From contig JAEFAB010000053.1 in assembly GCA_016292095.1 (NCBI GenBank), forward strand, positions 1-64,000: 64,000 nucleotides of DNA, read 5' to 3'. This document shows, piece by piece, positions 50,708 through 59,677 of the stretch; the stretch's first letter is position 1, and each line of letters starts with the position of its first letter. The translations under genes were made by a program, and so were the position numbers. This DNA is from Eubacterium sp. (GTDB lineage Bacteria; Bacillota; Clostridia; Lachnospirales; Lachnospiraceae). The notes under the pieces were generated by a model. It made no database searches. It had not been told where the DNA came from and worked only from the letters and a program-made list of their open reading frames with translations.

Positions 50708-51409
50708 ATGTTAAATGAAAAACTATTAGCGGAAGCATTAGCCTTAAATAATCAAAAGTTTCTGGATGAGATGCCGGAGGTTCAAAAACCACACAGGTTT
50801 TCCAATCACTTTGAGCGTCGCATGAAACATTATATCAGGGCGCAAAAAAAATATAGTGGAAAAGTTTGGATGGAAAGAACCCTTCGTTATTCCTCAACAG
50901 CTGCTGCAGTAATTCTGTGTTTCTTTACATTGAATTTTGTATCGGCAAAAGTTTTTGATGTCAGTTTATGGAATCTGATTACCGGAAGTGATTCCGGCTA
51001 CACGCAACTATCATTTGAACAGAAAGAAACTTCTACGACAAAGGAGACAATTGTTGCAAAGAATTATCGGATTACGGAAATACCGGACGATTACCAGCCG
51101 GTTGAGGATGAAAGTACGGATTCAGAATGGATTCATCAGATTTTTGTATCGGATCAGGGCGACAGCATTGTGTATCTGGAAGGACCGATTACAGAAGAAT
51201 TGCTGGTGGATATTGAGTCCGGAGCAAAGAATCAGCAAATGGTTGGAGACAAATCCGTTTCTTATGAAATTCAGGATGACAGTATTGTGGCATATTTTAT
51301 TGATGACAAATACTATCACATGTTGACCATTGAAGGAAAAAATGCAACAATTGAAACAGTAAATCAAGTAATTGGTGCGTTGGAGGAAGTACATGAAAAT
51401 GAAAAGTAG
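50708..51409 (+). CDS. DUF4367-type membrane protein, probable anti-sigma factor
   Basis: A 233-residue single-pass protein. A cytosolic N-terminal region (1-~58) would hold the sigma, one membrane helix (~61-80, STAAAVILCFFTLNFVSAKVF) follows, and an external DUF4367-like domain (~115-230, YRITEIPDDYQPVEDES ... YLEGPITEELLVDIESG ... YYHMLTIEGKNATIETVNQVI) is likely the sensor. The position right after an ECF sigma gene is the main argument for an anti-sigma role. There is no zinc anti-sigma HxxxCxxC motif. It overlaps the next gene by 17 nt. Confidence 0.8.
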   Translation: MLNEKLLAEALALNNQKFLDEMPEVQKPHRFSNHFERRMKHYIRAQKKYSGKVWMERTLRYSSTAAAVILCFFTLNFVSAKVFDVSLWNLITGSDSGYTQLSFEQKETSTTKETIVAKNYRITEIPDDYQPVEDESTDSEWIHQIFVSDQGDSIVYLEGPITEELLVDIESGAKNQQMVGDKSVSYEIQDDSIVAYFIDDKYYHMLTIEGKNATIETVNQVIGALEEVHENEK

Positions 51410-52004
51410 AAAGAGCAAATACATTTTATTTGGAATACTTATTCTTATGGCGTTTTGCAGTTATAAGAGTCAGTCTGTTTCAGCAGAAGAGATGGTCAGT
51501 GGAGAGACTTTAACACAGGAGGAGACAACGGAACAGGAGACAACTTCGAACAATGAACCGGAGGATACCACTTTGTTGCCTCAAGAACCGACTAACAATG
51601 AACCTGGAGAAGACATTACCAGAGAGGCAGGTGTGACAAAACCGCACAAGCCTGCCGATCATAACACCTCTGTATCAGACAAGAGCACAGCGGTTGCAAA
51701 ATACAACGTTGTGAATTTTACGAAACAAAAAAAACGCAGAGCGAAAATTTATGTTTTTTCACAGGGAAAAACAAAAACCAAGAAAACAAAAATTATTGTG
51801 ACGGTACAAAAAAATAAAGGTGGAAAATGGGTTAAGGTTAAGAAAATCCAAAAAGCGAAAAACAGCTTTTTCTGTACACTCAGCGAAATCATTAAAATGA
51901 AAAAGAGTGGAAATTACCGTGCAGTTGTAAAAGTGATTTATTACAGCAAAAAGAAAAAGAAGCTCGGTACGTATAAGAAAACATCAAAGACAATTTATGT
52001 ATAA
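51393..52004 (+). CDS. Secreted Lys-rich protein of unknown function
   Basis: A 203-residue exported protein. The ATG at 51393 has GGAGG 7 nt upstream, inside the end of the anti-sigma gene. Signal peptide (~1-33), a Glu/Thr-rich linker (~34-95), then a basic beta-rich domain (~105-203, AKIYVFSQGKTKTKKTKIIVTVQKNK ... SGNYRAVVKVIYYSKKKKK). It resembles the Lys-rich wall modules of the serpin and the thioredoxin-like protein in this window. It probably attaches to anionic cell wall polymers. Function not recognised. It lies between the sigma regulators and the serpin, so it may belong to the same stress response. Confidence 0.72.
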   Translation: MKMKSRKSKYILFGILILMAFCSYKSQSVSAEEMVSGETLTQEETTEQETTSNNEPEDTTLLPQEPTNNEPGEDITREAGVTKPHKPADHNTSVSDKSTAVAKYNVVNFTKQKKRRAKIYVFSQGKTKTKKTKIIVTVQKNKGGKWVKVKKIQKAKNSFFCTLSEIIKMKKSGNYRAVVKVIYYSKKKKKLGTYKKTSKTIYV

Positions 52005-52022
52005 GATGGCAGGAGGTATTGT

Positions 52023-53483
52023 ATGAAAACGAAAAAAGTGTGGGGAATCGTTCTGGCAATTGCTCTAAGTTGTTCGGTAGTGCAACCGGTGCCTTTAGGG
52101 GAAAGCACCGTAGTACAGGCGGCGACAAAGAAAAAAGCAAAGAAGCCGGTAATGAATAAAAAGAAGGTTACGTTAACCGTCGGAAAGAAAACAAAATTAA
52201 AGTTAAAACATGCCAAGGCAAAAAAAGTGAAATGGAAAAGCTCCAATAAGAAAATTGCCACGGTGAAAAAGGGGATTGTAAAAGCAAAACGAGTAGGAAA
52301 AGTTAAAATTACGGCAACATATCAGGGTAAGAAATATAAAGTACGGATTACAGTAAAAGCAAAAAAAACGAAGAAACAGAAATACACGTGGAAAACGGAA
52401 ACGATAAGTACACTACAGCAGGGGGTAAAGCTGCTGGACTTCGCAGAGGATGGAAAGAATATTCTTTTTAGCCCGTTGTCCTTAAACATTGCTTTGGGAA
52501 TGGCCACCAACGGTGCAACCAACGATGCAAAAAAAGAATTGGAGCAGTATTTGGGAAGCTCTGTAACAGATTACAACAAACATGTCGCAGCGTTAATGAA
52601 GCAATCGGAATTATCTGAATCGCTGAATCTTGCCAACGGAATCTGGTATAAGAAAGGTTATTCATTGAAATCTGCCTTTGAAAAAACAATGGGGGATAGT
52701 TACAAGGCGGAATTAAAAGCGGCTGATCTGAATCAGAATACAGTGGACGAAATTAATGCATGGGCAGATCAAAAGACCGATGGAATGATTAAAAAAATCG
52801 TTGAGGAATTGGACCCATACTCAAGAGCGGTATTGGTCAATGCACTTTACTTTAAAGCAAAATGGACCAAGCCTTTTAAGAAGTCCATGATTGAGAAAAA
52901 GGATTTTACACAGTTTTCGGGAACAAAGAAAAAGGTCGATATGATGTGTGACGAAGAATCCGTTTACTATGAAAACGACCAGGCAACCGGATTTGAAAAA
53001 ACTTATGAAGAAGGAGCCTATTCCTTTATTGCGATTCTTCCGAAAAAGAAAGGAACCTTTGCGCTAAAAGATTTAAACCTGGAAGCGTTCCTGGAAACAA
53101 AGACAAAAAAATATGCGGTGGATATTGAACTGCCAAAGTTTTCTTATGATTGGAATTCGGAAGGGAAACTGGTAAAATTCCTGAAAGCGAATGGCGTTTC
53201 CACGATGTTTGACGACAAAAAAAATCCTTTGGGAAACATCCTTGAAACGATGGAAAGCATTTATGCAGATGATGTTATCCAGGCAACAAGAATCGAACTG
53301 GATGAAGAAGGAACCAAGGCGGCGGCAGTTACAGCGATTATCGCGAAAGCGACTTCTGCTCTCGAGAAAGAGAAACCGCCGAGAAAGCAGGTCTATTTGA
53401 ACAGACCGTTCGCATATATGATAGTGGACAACCTGTCAGGACAGGTAATGTTTATGGGAAAAGTAGTAACAATTGAACAATAA
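52023..53483 (+). CDS. Secreted serpin with Ig-like wall-binding domain
   Basis: A 486-residue exported serine protease inhibitor. Signal peptide (~1-35), a very basic Big_2 Ig-like domain (~40-118, WKSSNKKIATVKKGIVKAKRVGKVKITATY), then a complete serpin fold (~130-486: NILFSPLSLNIALGMATNGA, LVNALYFKAKW, YEEGAYSFIAILPKK). The reactive loop begins with the inhibitory-type hinge EEGTKAAAVTA, small residues at P12-P10, so it should act as a true suicide inhibitor. The loop ends before LNRPFAYMIVDNLSGQVMFMG. The target protease cannot be named. Last gene of the ECF sigma run; AGGAGG SD. Confidence 0.93.
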   Translation: MKTKKVWGIVLAIALSCSVVQPVPLGESTVVQAATKKKAKKPVMNKKKVTLTVGKKTKLKLKHAKAKKVKWKSSNKKIATVKKGIVKAKRVGKVKITATYQGKKYKVRITVKAKKTKKQKYTWKTETISTLQQGVKLLDFAEDGKNILFSPLSLNIALGMATNGATNDAKKELEQYLGSSVTDYNKHVAALMKQSELSESLNLANGIWYKKGYSLKSAFEKTMGDSYKAELKAADLNQNTVDEINAWADQKTDGMIKKIVEELDPYSRAVLVNALYFKAKWTKPFKKSMIEKKDFTQFSGTKKKVDMMCDEESVYYENDQATGFEKTYEEGAYSFIAILPKKKGTFALKDLNLEAFLETKTKKYAVDIELPKFSYDWNSEGKLVKFLKANGVSTMFDDKKNPLGNILETMESIYADDVIQATRIELDEEGTKAAAVTAIIAKATSALEKEKPPRKQVYLNRPFAYMIVDNLSGQVMFMGKVVTIEQ

Positions 53484-53491
53484 TTTCAGAG

Positions 53492-53525
53492 AAACGGTTG
53501 GGAGAAAAATCCCGACCGTTTTTTG
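53492..53525 (+). terminator. Terminator after the serpin gene
   Basis: AAACGGT-GGGA / TCCC-ACCGTTT stem and a T-run. Confidence 0.88.
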
Positions 53526-53554
53526 TTGCACGAAGGATAGCGGTATGCTAAAAT
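53526..53554 (+). promoter_or_regulatory. Promoter of the cdaA operon
   Basis: TTGCAC, 17-bp spacer, TAAAAT, with a TGC extension before the -10. Confidence 0.5.
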
Positions 53555-53616
53555 ATAAATCGATTATGGGTATCTGTGCCCTGATAAAAAAACAGAATTG
53601 ATAAGGAGTCTTTTTT

Positions 53617-54063
53617 ATGCTTAATAATGAAAAAATCATACTAATGACAAAGTTATCATTGTACGAGCAGAAAAATCAAAAATCGCAGATTAGCACTAGT
53701 AAGTATTTTAAAGGGGATTACGTGTCATTAAAGATGATTAGTTCCTTTGTCTATATTACGATTGCATACCTGATGGGTCTGGCAATTACCGTTCTTTATG
53801 CAGCGGATAAATTACTTGCATTCACATCTACTACCGGTGTCTTTACAAATCTGGTAATACTGTTGTTTCTGATTTATGTAGTGGTTGTTACTTTGTATAT
53901 GACGTTCTGTCATGCGTTTTATTCTCATAAATTCAGACAAACCCGAAAGAAACTGAATGAGTATAACGGAGATCTGAAAACCTTACATAGAATTCAGGAA
54001 TTGGAATATGACGCAATTATTGATGAACTGGAAGAACAGGAACAGGAGGAAACACAGTGGTAA
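53617..54063 (+). CDS. Small membrane protein of unknown function
   Basis: A 148-residue protein with two transmembrane helices (~40-62, FVYITIAYLMGLAITVLYA; ~75-98, FTNLVILLFLIYVVVVTLYMTF) and a long cytosolic, charged, probably helical C-terminus (FRQTRKKLNEYNGDLKTLHRIQELEYDAIIDELEEQEQ). ATAAGGAG precedes the ATG. The last codons overlap the next gene by 7 nt. Found at the head of the cdaA operon, so it may belong to c-di-AMP signalling or cell wall synthesis; no named family is recognised. Confidence 0.75.
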   Translation: MLNNEKIILMTKLSLYEQKNQKSQISTSKYFKGDYVSLKMISSFVYITIAYLMGLAITVLYAADKLLAFTSTTGVFTNLVILLFLIYVVVVTLYMTFCHAFYSHKFRQTRKKLNEYNGDLKTLHRIQELEYDAIIDELEEQEQEETQW

Positions 54064-55016
54064 AGATATTGGAATTTAAGGAAAAACTGAAAAACTTCTA
54101 CGCTGAGCGAGAAGTATATATGAGACCAATCTTAAAGTTTATAATTTTGTTTATTTCCCTTGCGACAATTAAGTACAAGTTTGATGTAAGCAATGCAGTA
54201 AGCTCATGGGTAATTATTTTAGGAATGTCTGTTGTGTTTGCATTCCTTCCATGGTCTTTGGTTGTAACAGGAATTATGGCAGTCATTATGATGGACATCT
54301 TTTCGTTATCCATGGAATTGGCAGCTTTTGTATTGATGTTAATTGTAATTATGATGGTGCTGTTTTTCCGGTTTGCACCGGAACAGGGACTGTTCCTGAT
54401 TTTGGTACCGCTGGCATTTTTCCTGAAAGTGCCGTATATGATTCCGATTGCAGCAGGATTGCTTTTTGCACCGACTTCCGTCGTTTCTGTTTCTTTTGGA
54501 ACATTGATTTATTATATTATTACGATTATTAGTGCCAACCGTGAGGCATTGTCAAATATCTCCTTGGGAGAAAGTACATCCACCGGAAGTTTTGCAGTAG
54601 TGAATTTACTGGCTCATGATGTGGAAATGTATCTGGTTATGGTATCCTTTGCCGTAACAATTTTGGTTGTTTATTTCACAAGAAGATTATCCATCAACAA
54701 TTCCTGGATGCTTGCTATTGTATCCGGTGGAATTTTGGATTTTGTTCTGATTCTTGTGGGAAGTATTGTATTAAAGGTTGATTATTCCAATTTCTGGTTG
54801 ATTTTGGGAACAGTCATTTCTTTAGTATTAATGTACATTCTTCATTTCTTTGTGTTCTCTGTAGACTATTCCAGAACAGAGCATACACAGTTTGAGGATG
54901 ATGAATATTATTACTACGTTAAGGCGGTGCCAAAGATTAATGTAATCGCACCGGAAATGAACGTTAAGAGAATTAACGCTCAGAGAAGAAAGAAAAATGC
55001 ATCAAAAGGGAAATAA
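54057..55016 (+). CDS. Polytopic membrane protein upstream of cdaA
   Basis: A 319-residue protein with a GTG start at 54057 that has AGGAGG 8 nt upstream and overlaps the previous stop. It has about eight hydrophobic helices from residue ~22 to ~280, ending in a basic cytosolic tail (NVKRINAQRRKKNASKGK). No enzyme motif is visible. The 7-nt overlap with the first gene and the closeness to cdaA (42 nt) suggest one functional unit. It could be a transporter-like or scaffold protein. Not recognised. Confidence 0.75.
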   Translation: MVKILEFKEKLKNFYAEREVYMRPILKFIILFISLATIKYKFDVSNAVSSWVIILGMSVVFAFLPWSLVVTGIMAVIMMDIFSLSMELAAFVLMLIVIMMVLFFRFAPEQGLFLILVPLAFFLKVPYMIPIAAGLLFAPTSVVSVSFGTLIYYIITIISANREALSNISLGESTSTGSFAVVNLLAHDVEMYLVMVSFAVTILVVYFTRRLSINNSWMLAIVSGGILDFVLILVGSIVLKVDYSNFWLILGTVISLVLMYILHFFVFSVDYSRTEHTQFEDDEYYYYVKAVPKINVIAPEMNVKRINAQRRKKNASKGK

Positions 55017-55058
55017 TATGTAGTCCCGTTACGTTATAAAAAGAAAGGAGAGATGCCG

Positions 55059-55961
55059 GTGAATGCAATTAGAAGCTATCTGGAAAATGTTTTCAATAAA
55101 TATTTTTCTGTGCCAACGTTAGATTTTGGCGATGTCATTGAAATTATTTTGATTGCCATTCTGTTTTACTATATCTTTTTGTGGTTCAGAAAAAGCAGGG
55201 CATGGTCTTTATTAAAGGGAATCTCTTTTCTTTTGATTATTATGGTGGTGGCAGGCTTATTAAACCTGTCAACGATTGTATGGCTGATTAATAAGACCTT
55301 AAGTGCCGGTATCATTGCGCTGGTTATTATTTTCCAACCGGAACTGCGAAGAGCTTTGGAAGAATTAGGAAAGAAAAATGTATTCTTCAAAGTTTTGAAA
55401 TTTGGAGGAAGCTCTGACGAAGAACAGTTGGACGATCATTCCATTGATGAAATTACCCGTGCGACTCTGGAAATGGGAAAAGCAAAAACAGGCGCGTTGA
55501 TTGTAATCCAGCAGGAGCACGATTTACAGCAGTATATTGAAACAGGAATTCGTATTGATGCGAAGATTTCCAGTCAGTTATTGATTAATATTTTTGAAAA
55601 GAACACACCGTTACATGATGGTGCTGTGATTATAGAATCAAACAAAATTAAAGCGGCAACCTGTTACCTTCCGCTGTCCGACAGCGTTTCCTTAAGCAAA
55701 GATTTGGGAACACGTCATCGTGCCGGATTGGGGATCAGCGAGGTGACAGACGGAATTGTTATTATTGTTTCAGAAGAAACAGGAAGCATTTCCATTGCAA
55801 GAGAAGGAAAACTGATTCGTTACGCAGATGCGGCAATTATTAAGAGCGAATTGCGTAAGGCTCAGGTAGAGGAAGAAGAAAAGAAAACAAGAAGATTCTG
55901 GAAAGGAAGGGATCGGATTGAAGAAGATTATCGCAAATCTGAAAAAAATGCTAACGAATAA
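55059..55961 (+). CDS. cdaA: Diadenylate cyclase CdaA
   Basis: About 300 residues. Three N-terminal membrane helices (VIEIILIAILFYYIFLW, SLLKGISFLLIIMVVAGLL, TIVWLINKTLSAGIIALVIIF) precede a DisA_N cyclase domain (~95-270) with the active-site motifs LHDGAVII and GTRHRAGLG. It makes c-di-AMP from two ATP, the essential second messenger for potassium and osmotic homeostasis and wall integrity. Start: AAAGGAG is 8 nt before GTG 55059; the ATG at 55053 is only 2 nt from it, so GTG is preferred (ATG remains possible). The 3' end overlaps cdaR by 44 nt. Confidence 0.95.
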   Translation: MNAIRSYLENVFNKYFSVPTLDFGDVIEIILIAILFYYIFLWFRKSRAWSLLKGISFLLIIMVVAGLLNLSTIVWLINKTLSAGIIALVIIFQPELRRALEELGKKNVFFKVLKFGGSSDEEQLDDHSIDEITRATLEMGKAKTGALIVIQQEHDLQQYIETGIRIDAKISSQLLINIFEKNTPLHDGAVIIESNKIKAATCYLPLSDSVSLSKDLGTRHRAGLGISEVTDGIVIIVSEETGSISIAREGKLIRYADAAIIKSELRKAQVEEEEKKTRRFWKGRDRIEEDYRKSEKNANE

Positions 55962-57186
55962 TGTTGGAATTAAAATAGCAGCAGTGATTTTTGCGTTTAT
56001 TGTCTGGTTAGCGGTTGTAAATATTAATGATCCCGAAAAGATCGTTACGGTTTATAGCATTCCGATTGAAGTGACCGATAATGATGTTTTGAAGGAACAG
56101 AACATGGTTTACAGTTCCAAAGGAAATTACCGTGTGAACATTACGGTTTCCGGTAAACGTTCCATCGTAACAAATCTTACTGCAGATGATTTTAAGGCAA
56201 CCGCTTCGCTTAAGGATTTATCCAAGGTAAACTCCATCCCGGTCAGCGTGGAAGCGAAGAATATGACAATTGCCAGAAATATTACTATTATGAAGCAGTC
56301 CGTTCAGACGATTGCTGTCGATGTGGAACAGATTACGGAGAATGATTTTGAAATCGAACCGGAATTCCACGGAAGCCTGGCAGATGGTTATGTTTTAGGA
56401 GAATATTCGTTATATACAAATACTGTTACAATTGATGCACCGACTTCGGTACTGGACCGTATCGATAAAGTTGCGGCAATTTGTGATATTGAGGACTTAA
56501 GTCAGGATGTATCAGGTAGAAAATGCCGTATCGTGTTATACGATAAAGACGGAGAACGCATTAGTCTGAAGAAGAATAACATTACATTATCTATTTCAAA
56601 AGTGAAGATTAATGTAAGCATTCTGAAAGAGGTTGTGTTAAAAATCAAGCCGGTAACCGTTGATAATATTGGAACACCGGCAGAAAACTGCGAGATTACG
56701 GAAGTAAAGATGCAGCAGAATACAATCACAGTCATCGGGGCGGCAGACATTCTGGAAACATTAACAGACCTGGATATCAGTGGAGAGATTGACATTTCCA
56801 AGGATGAAAGTGACGTTACAAAAACAGTAGACGTTTCCAAGCTGTTACCACAGGAAGTTACCATTACCAGTGGAAGCATCGTTTCCGTTGAAGTCAAGAT
56901 TGATAAATACATCAACAAGAGCATCACCATTGATCCTACTGATGTAGCACTTTTAAATGTCAGTGATGCAATTAAAGCCAAGGTGCTTTCAAAAAATATT
57001 AGTATTGAATTTTACGGAAAAGAAAAAGACTTAAATGATGTGAAGTCTGAGGATATATCGGTCAGCATTGACTTAAATGGGGTTGTAGCGGAAGGAACTC
57101 AGGATATGAAAGCCACCGTGCAGTGTCCGGATTCCATCTCTACAGTGAATGATGTATCCATCAAAATAAAAATAGAAAAGAAATAA
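55918..57186 (+). CDS. cdaR: CdaA regulatory protein CdaR (YbbR repeats)
   Basis: A 422-residue protein with one N-terminal helix ([19 protein letters not shown]) and four external YbbR-like repeats covering ~40-420, each beginning with a VYSIPIEV- or IKPVTVD-like strand pattern. CdaR binds and tunes CdaA. The TTG start at 55918 is chosen because GGAAGG is 7 nt upstream and it supplies the expected MKK N-terminus; the next in-frame ATG (55948) would cut the basic head. It overlaps cdaA by 44 nt, so synthesis is coupled. galE begins 10 nt downstream. Confidence 0.93.
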   Translation: MKKIIANLKKMLTNNVGIKIAAVIFAFIVWLAVVNINDPEKIVTVYSIPIEVTDNDVLKEQNMVYSSKGNYRVNITVSGKRSIVTNLTADDFKATASLKDLSKVNSIPVSVEAKNMTIARNITIMKQSVQTIAVDVEQITENDFEIEPEFHGSLADGYVLGEYSLYTNTVTIDAPTSVLDRIDKVAAICDIEDLSQDVSGRKCRIVLYDKDGERISLKKNNITLSISKVKINVSILKEVVLKIKPVTVDNIGTPAENCEITEVKMQQNTITVIGAADILETLTDLDISGEIDISKDESDVTKTVDVSKLLPQEVTITSGSIVSVEVKIDKYINKSITIDPTDVALLNVSDAIKAKVLSKNISIEFYGKEKDLNDVKSEDISVSIDLNGVVAEGTQDMKATVQCPDSISTVNDVSIKIKIEKK

Positions 57187-57196
57187 TGGAGGAAGT

Positions 57197-58213
57197 ATGA
57201 GTAGTATTTTAGTTACAGGTGGAGCCGGATTTATCGGAAGCCATACCTGTGTTGAATTGTTAGAAAGTGGGTATGATGTCGTTGTTGTGGATAATCTTAG
57301 CAATTCATGTGAAGAATCTTTAAAACGAGTAGAAAAAATCACAGGAAAGACTGTGAAGTTTTATAACAATGATATTGCAGACAAAGATGCAATGAATAAA
57401 ATCTTTCAGGAAAATGATATCTTTGGAGTGATTCATTTTGCAGGATTAAAAGCAGTTGGGGAATCTGTTCAGAAACCCCTGGAGTATTATACAAATAACA
57501 TTGCCGGAACATTATCTATGTGTCAGGTTATGAAGGAGAACAATGTAAAGAATATTATTTTCAGTTCTTCTGCAACGGTTTACGGAGATCCGGAATTTAT
57601 TCCAATTACAGAGAAATGTCCAAAGGGACAGTGTACAAATCCATACGGTTGGACTAAGTCTATGTTGGAACAGATTTTAACAGACCTTCAGTATTCCGAT
57701 CCTGAATGGAATGTCATTTTATTACGTTACTTTAACCCAATCGGGGCACATAAGAGCGGAATTATCGGAGAAGATCCAAACGGAATTCCAAACAACCTGA
57801 TGCCTTATATTACTAAGGTTGCTACAGGAAAGCTTCCACAGTTAAATGTCTTTGGAAATGACTATCCGACACCGGATGGAACAGGCGTCAGAGATTACAT
57901 TCATGTTGTGGATTTGGCAATCGGCCATGTTAAAGCATTGGAAAAAATCAAAGACAATCCGGGTGTGAAAGTATACAACTTAGGTACCGGAAAAGGATAC
58001 AGCGTTCTGGAAGTTGTTGAAAACTTTAAGGAAGCCAGTGGCGTTGATATTCCATATGTGATTGCAGAAAGAAGAGCGGGGGATATTGCTGAATGCTATG
58101 CCGACCCAAGCCTTGCAAAAGAGGAACTTGGATGGGAAGCACAGTATGGTATTCGTGAAATGTGTGCTGATTCATGGAATTGGCAGAAGAATAACCCGAA
58201 TGGTTATCGATAA
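57197..58213 (+). CDS. galE: UDP-glucose 4-epimerase
   Basis: A 338-residue NAD-dependent SDR enzyme that interconverts UDP-glucose and UDP-galactose. Marks: [17 protein letters not shown] (NAD loop), [19 protein letters not shown] with the catalytic Ser/Thr, YGWTKSM with the Tyr-x3-Lys pair, and the UDP-sugar segment [27 protein letters not shown]. It is 10 nt after cdaR and is followed by an LCP ligase gene, matching a role in supplying sugars for wall polymers. Confidence 0.97.
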   Translation: MSSILVTGGAGFIGSHTCVELLESGYDVVVVDNLSNSCEESLKRVEKITGKTVKFYNNDIADKDAMNKIFQENDIFGVIHFAGLKAVGESVQKPLEYYTNNIAGTLSMCQVMKENNVKNIIFSSSATVYGDPEFIPITEKCPKGQCTNPYGWTKSMLEQILTDLQYSDPEWNVILLRYFNPIGAHKSGIIGEDPNGIPNNLMPYITKVATGKLPQLNVFGNDYPTPDGTGVRDYIHVVDLAIGHVKALEKIKDNPGVKVYNLGTGKGYSVLEVVENFKEASGVDIPYVIAERRAGDIAECYADPSLAKEELGWEAQYGIREMCADSWNWQKNNPNGYR

Positions 58214-58243
58214 AAATACCAAAATACGATGATGGAGAAAACA

Positions 58244-59560
58244 ATGAGTGCGAAGAGTGTTATAGAGAAAAAGTTAAAAAGGATAAAACGCGTCAAGAAA
58301 TTTATGGTTGTCCTGGAAAGCCTGGTAGGCGTTGTTATTGTGTTATATCTTGCAATAATGTTTATTCCGGGATTGCGTTCTGCCGTAGTGAAAGCGGCAG
58401 CATCCACTGCAATCGGACAGAAAATCATCTCCTTGATGGCAAGTGATTCTTTTAACGATGTTATTTTTGATAAGAACTTTAAAAAAGAAAATATTAAAAC
58501 AAATGACTTGAAATATAATTACTCTGAAGAATATACAAACTTCATTTTGTTTGGTGTGGATTCCAGACATGGAGAAGTGAATGCTTCCAACAGTGATTCA
58601 ATGCTGATTGTCAGTGTTCACAATACTACCGGAGAAGTGAAGATGGTTTCCGTATACAGAGATTCACTGTTGGGAATTTATGATAAAGAAGGAAACCTGT
58701 ACAATTACTTTAAAGTAAACTCTGCTTATGCAGGTGGCGGTCCGGAAGCCGCAATCAATACCATGAACATGAACCTGGATTTGGACATTAAGGATTATGT
58801 AACGGTAAACTTTGCCGGTGTTGCAAAGATTATTGATTCCTTAGGCGGAATCAAGGTAAATCTTACAGATGATGAAGTGGCACAGCTGAATCAGCATTTA
58901 AGAAGTACCATCAGTTCCACCGGAGAATACTCTCCGGGAATTAAGCATAGCGGAAAGAATATTTCCTTAAACGGATTGCAGGCAACAACCTATTGTCGTA
59001 TCCGTAAGGCAACATTCTATGATCCGGATACAGGAGAAGCCATCAGCAATGACTTTGGTCGTGCGGCAAGACAGCGTTATGTAATGACACAGTTAATTGC
59101 CAAGGCAAAGAAAGCCGGCGTAGGCGAACTTCAGGATATGGTTCAGGAAGTATTAAAGGGAAAGAAAAAAGGAAATAAGATTATTTCCACCAGCTTTTCT
59201 CTGGATGAAATCGTCAATATGCTTCCAATCGTAATCGATTTCGAATTAACGGGAAGTCAGGGATTCCCATCCAGCTTAACCACAGGAACTATTAGCGGAG
59301 CAAGCTATGTTATTCCGTTAGGCGTCAGTGCCAATGTTAAAGAACTTCATAAGTTCCTCTTTGGAGAAGAAAACTATGAACCGACAGAGGCGGTAAATTC
59401 CATTAGTAATTATGTTGAAGGATTTACCGGATACGGAGAATACAGCTCCGGACTGAATTATAAAGGAAATACAGATAACGGTGAGGAAGAAGAAACCACC
59501 GTTCAGGAATATAAAGAAGACACCGACTATGATGACGGTGGAGAAAGCGAATTCTACTAG
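58244..59560 (+). CDS. LytR-CpsA-Psr (LCP) family cell wall ligase
   Basis: A 438-residue membrane-anchored enzyme that attaches wall teichoic acid or polysaccharide to peptidoglycan. One helix near the N-terminus (~27-47, VVLESLVGVVIVLYLAIMF), then the LCP domain (~105-330): YTNFILFGVDSRHGEVNASNSDSMLIVSVH, VSVYRDSLLGI, NSAYAGGGPEAA, YVTVNFAGVAKIIDSLGG, and ATTYCRIRKATFYDP ... DFGRAARQRYVM. An acidic C-terminal tail rich in Glu/Thr/Asp follows. The start at 58244 has GGAG 6 nt upstream; the two earlier ATGs abut the SD. Last gene of the cdaA run. Confidence 0.92.
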   Translation: MSAKSVIEKKLKRIKRVKKFMVVLESLVGVVIVLYLAIMFIPGLRSAVVKAAASTAIGQKIISLMASDSFNDVIFDKNFKKENIKTNDLKYNYSEEYTNFILFGVDSRHGEVNASNSDSMLIVSVHNTTGEVKMVSVYRDSLLGIYDKEGNLYNYFKVNSAYAGGGPEAAINTMNMNLDLDIKDYVTVNFAGVAKIIDSLGGIKVNLTDDEVAQLNQHLRSTISSTGEYSPGIKHSGKNISLNGLQATTYCRIRKATFYDPDTGEAISNDFGRAARQRYVMTQLIAKAKKAGVGELQDMVQEVLKGKKKGNKIISTSFSLDEIVNMLPIVIDFELTGSQGFPSSLTTGTISGASYVIPLGVSANVKELHKFLFGEENYEPTEAVNSISNYVEGFTGYGEYSSGLNYKGNTDNGEEEETTVQEYKEDTDYDDGGESEFY

Positions 59561-59565
59561 GAAAA

Positions 59566-59596
59566 GGAAACTGCATTTTGCAGTTTTCTTTTTTTT
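59566..59596 (+). terminator. Terminator after the LCP gene
   Basis: GAAACTGCA / TGCAGTTTTC stem and eight Ts. Confidence 0.88.
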
Positions 59597-59677
59597 GACA
59601 AAGAAAACACAAAATGAACACAACTTCTGTCTAAACTAGTTAGCAGATGACAAAAATCAGTGAGAGGAGAATGAGTT

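Noticed and set aside
59595-59600. TTGACA as -35 for the htrA gene
   Set aside because: No acceptable -10 at 16-18 bp; it also overlaps the T-run of the preceding terminator.
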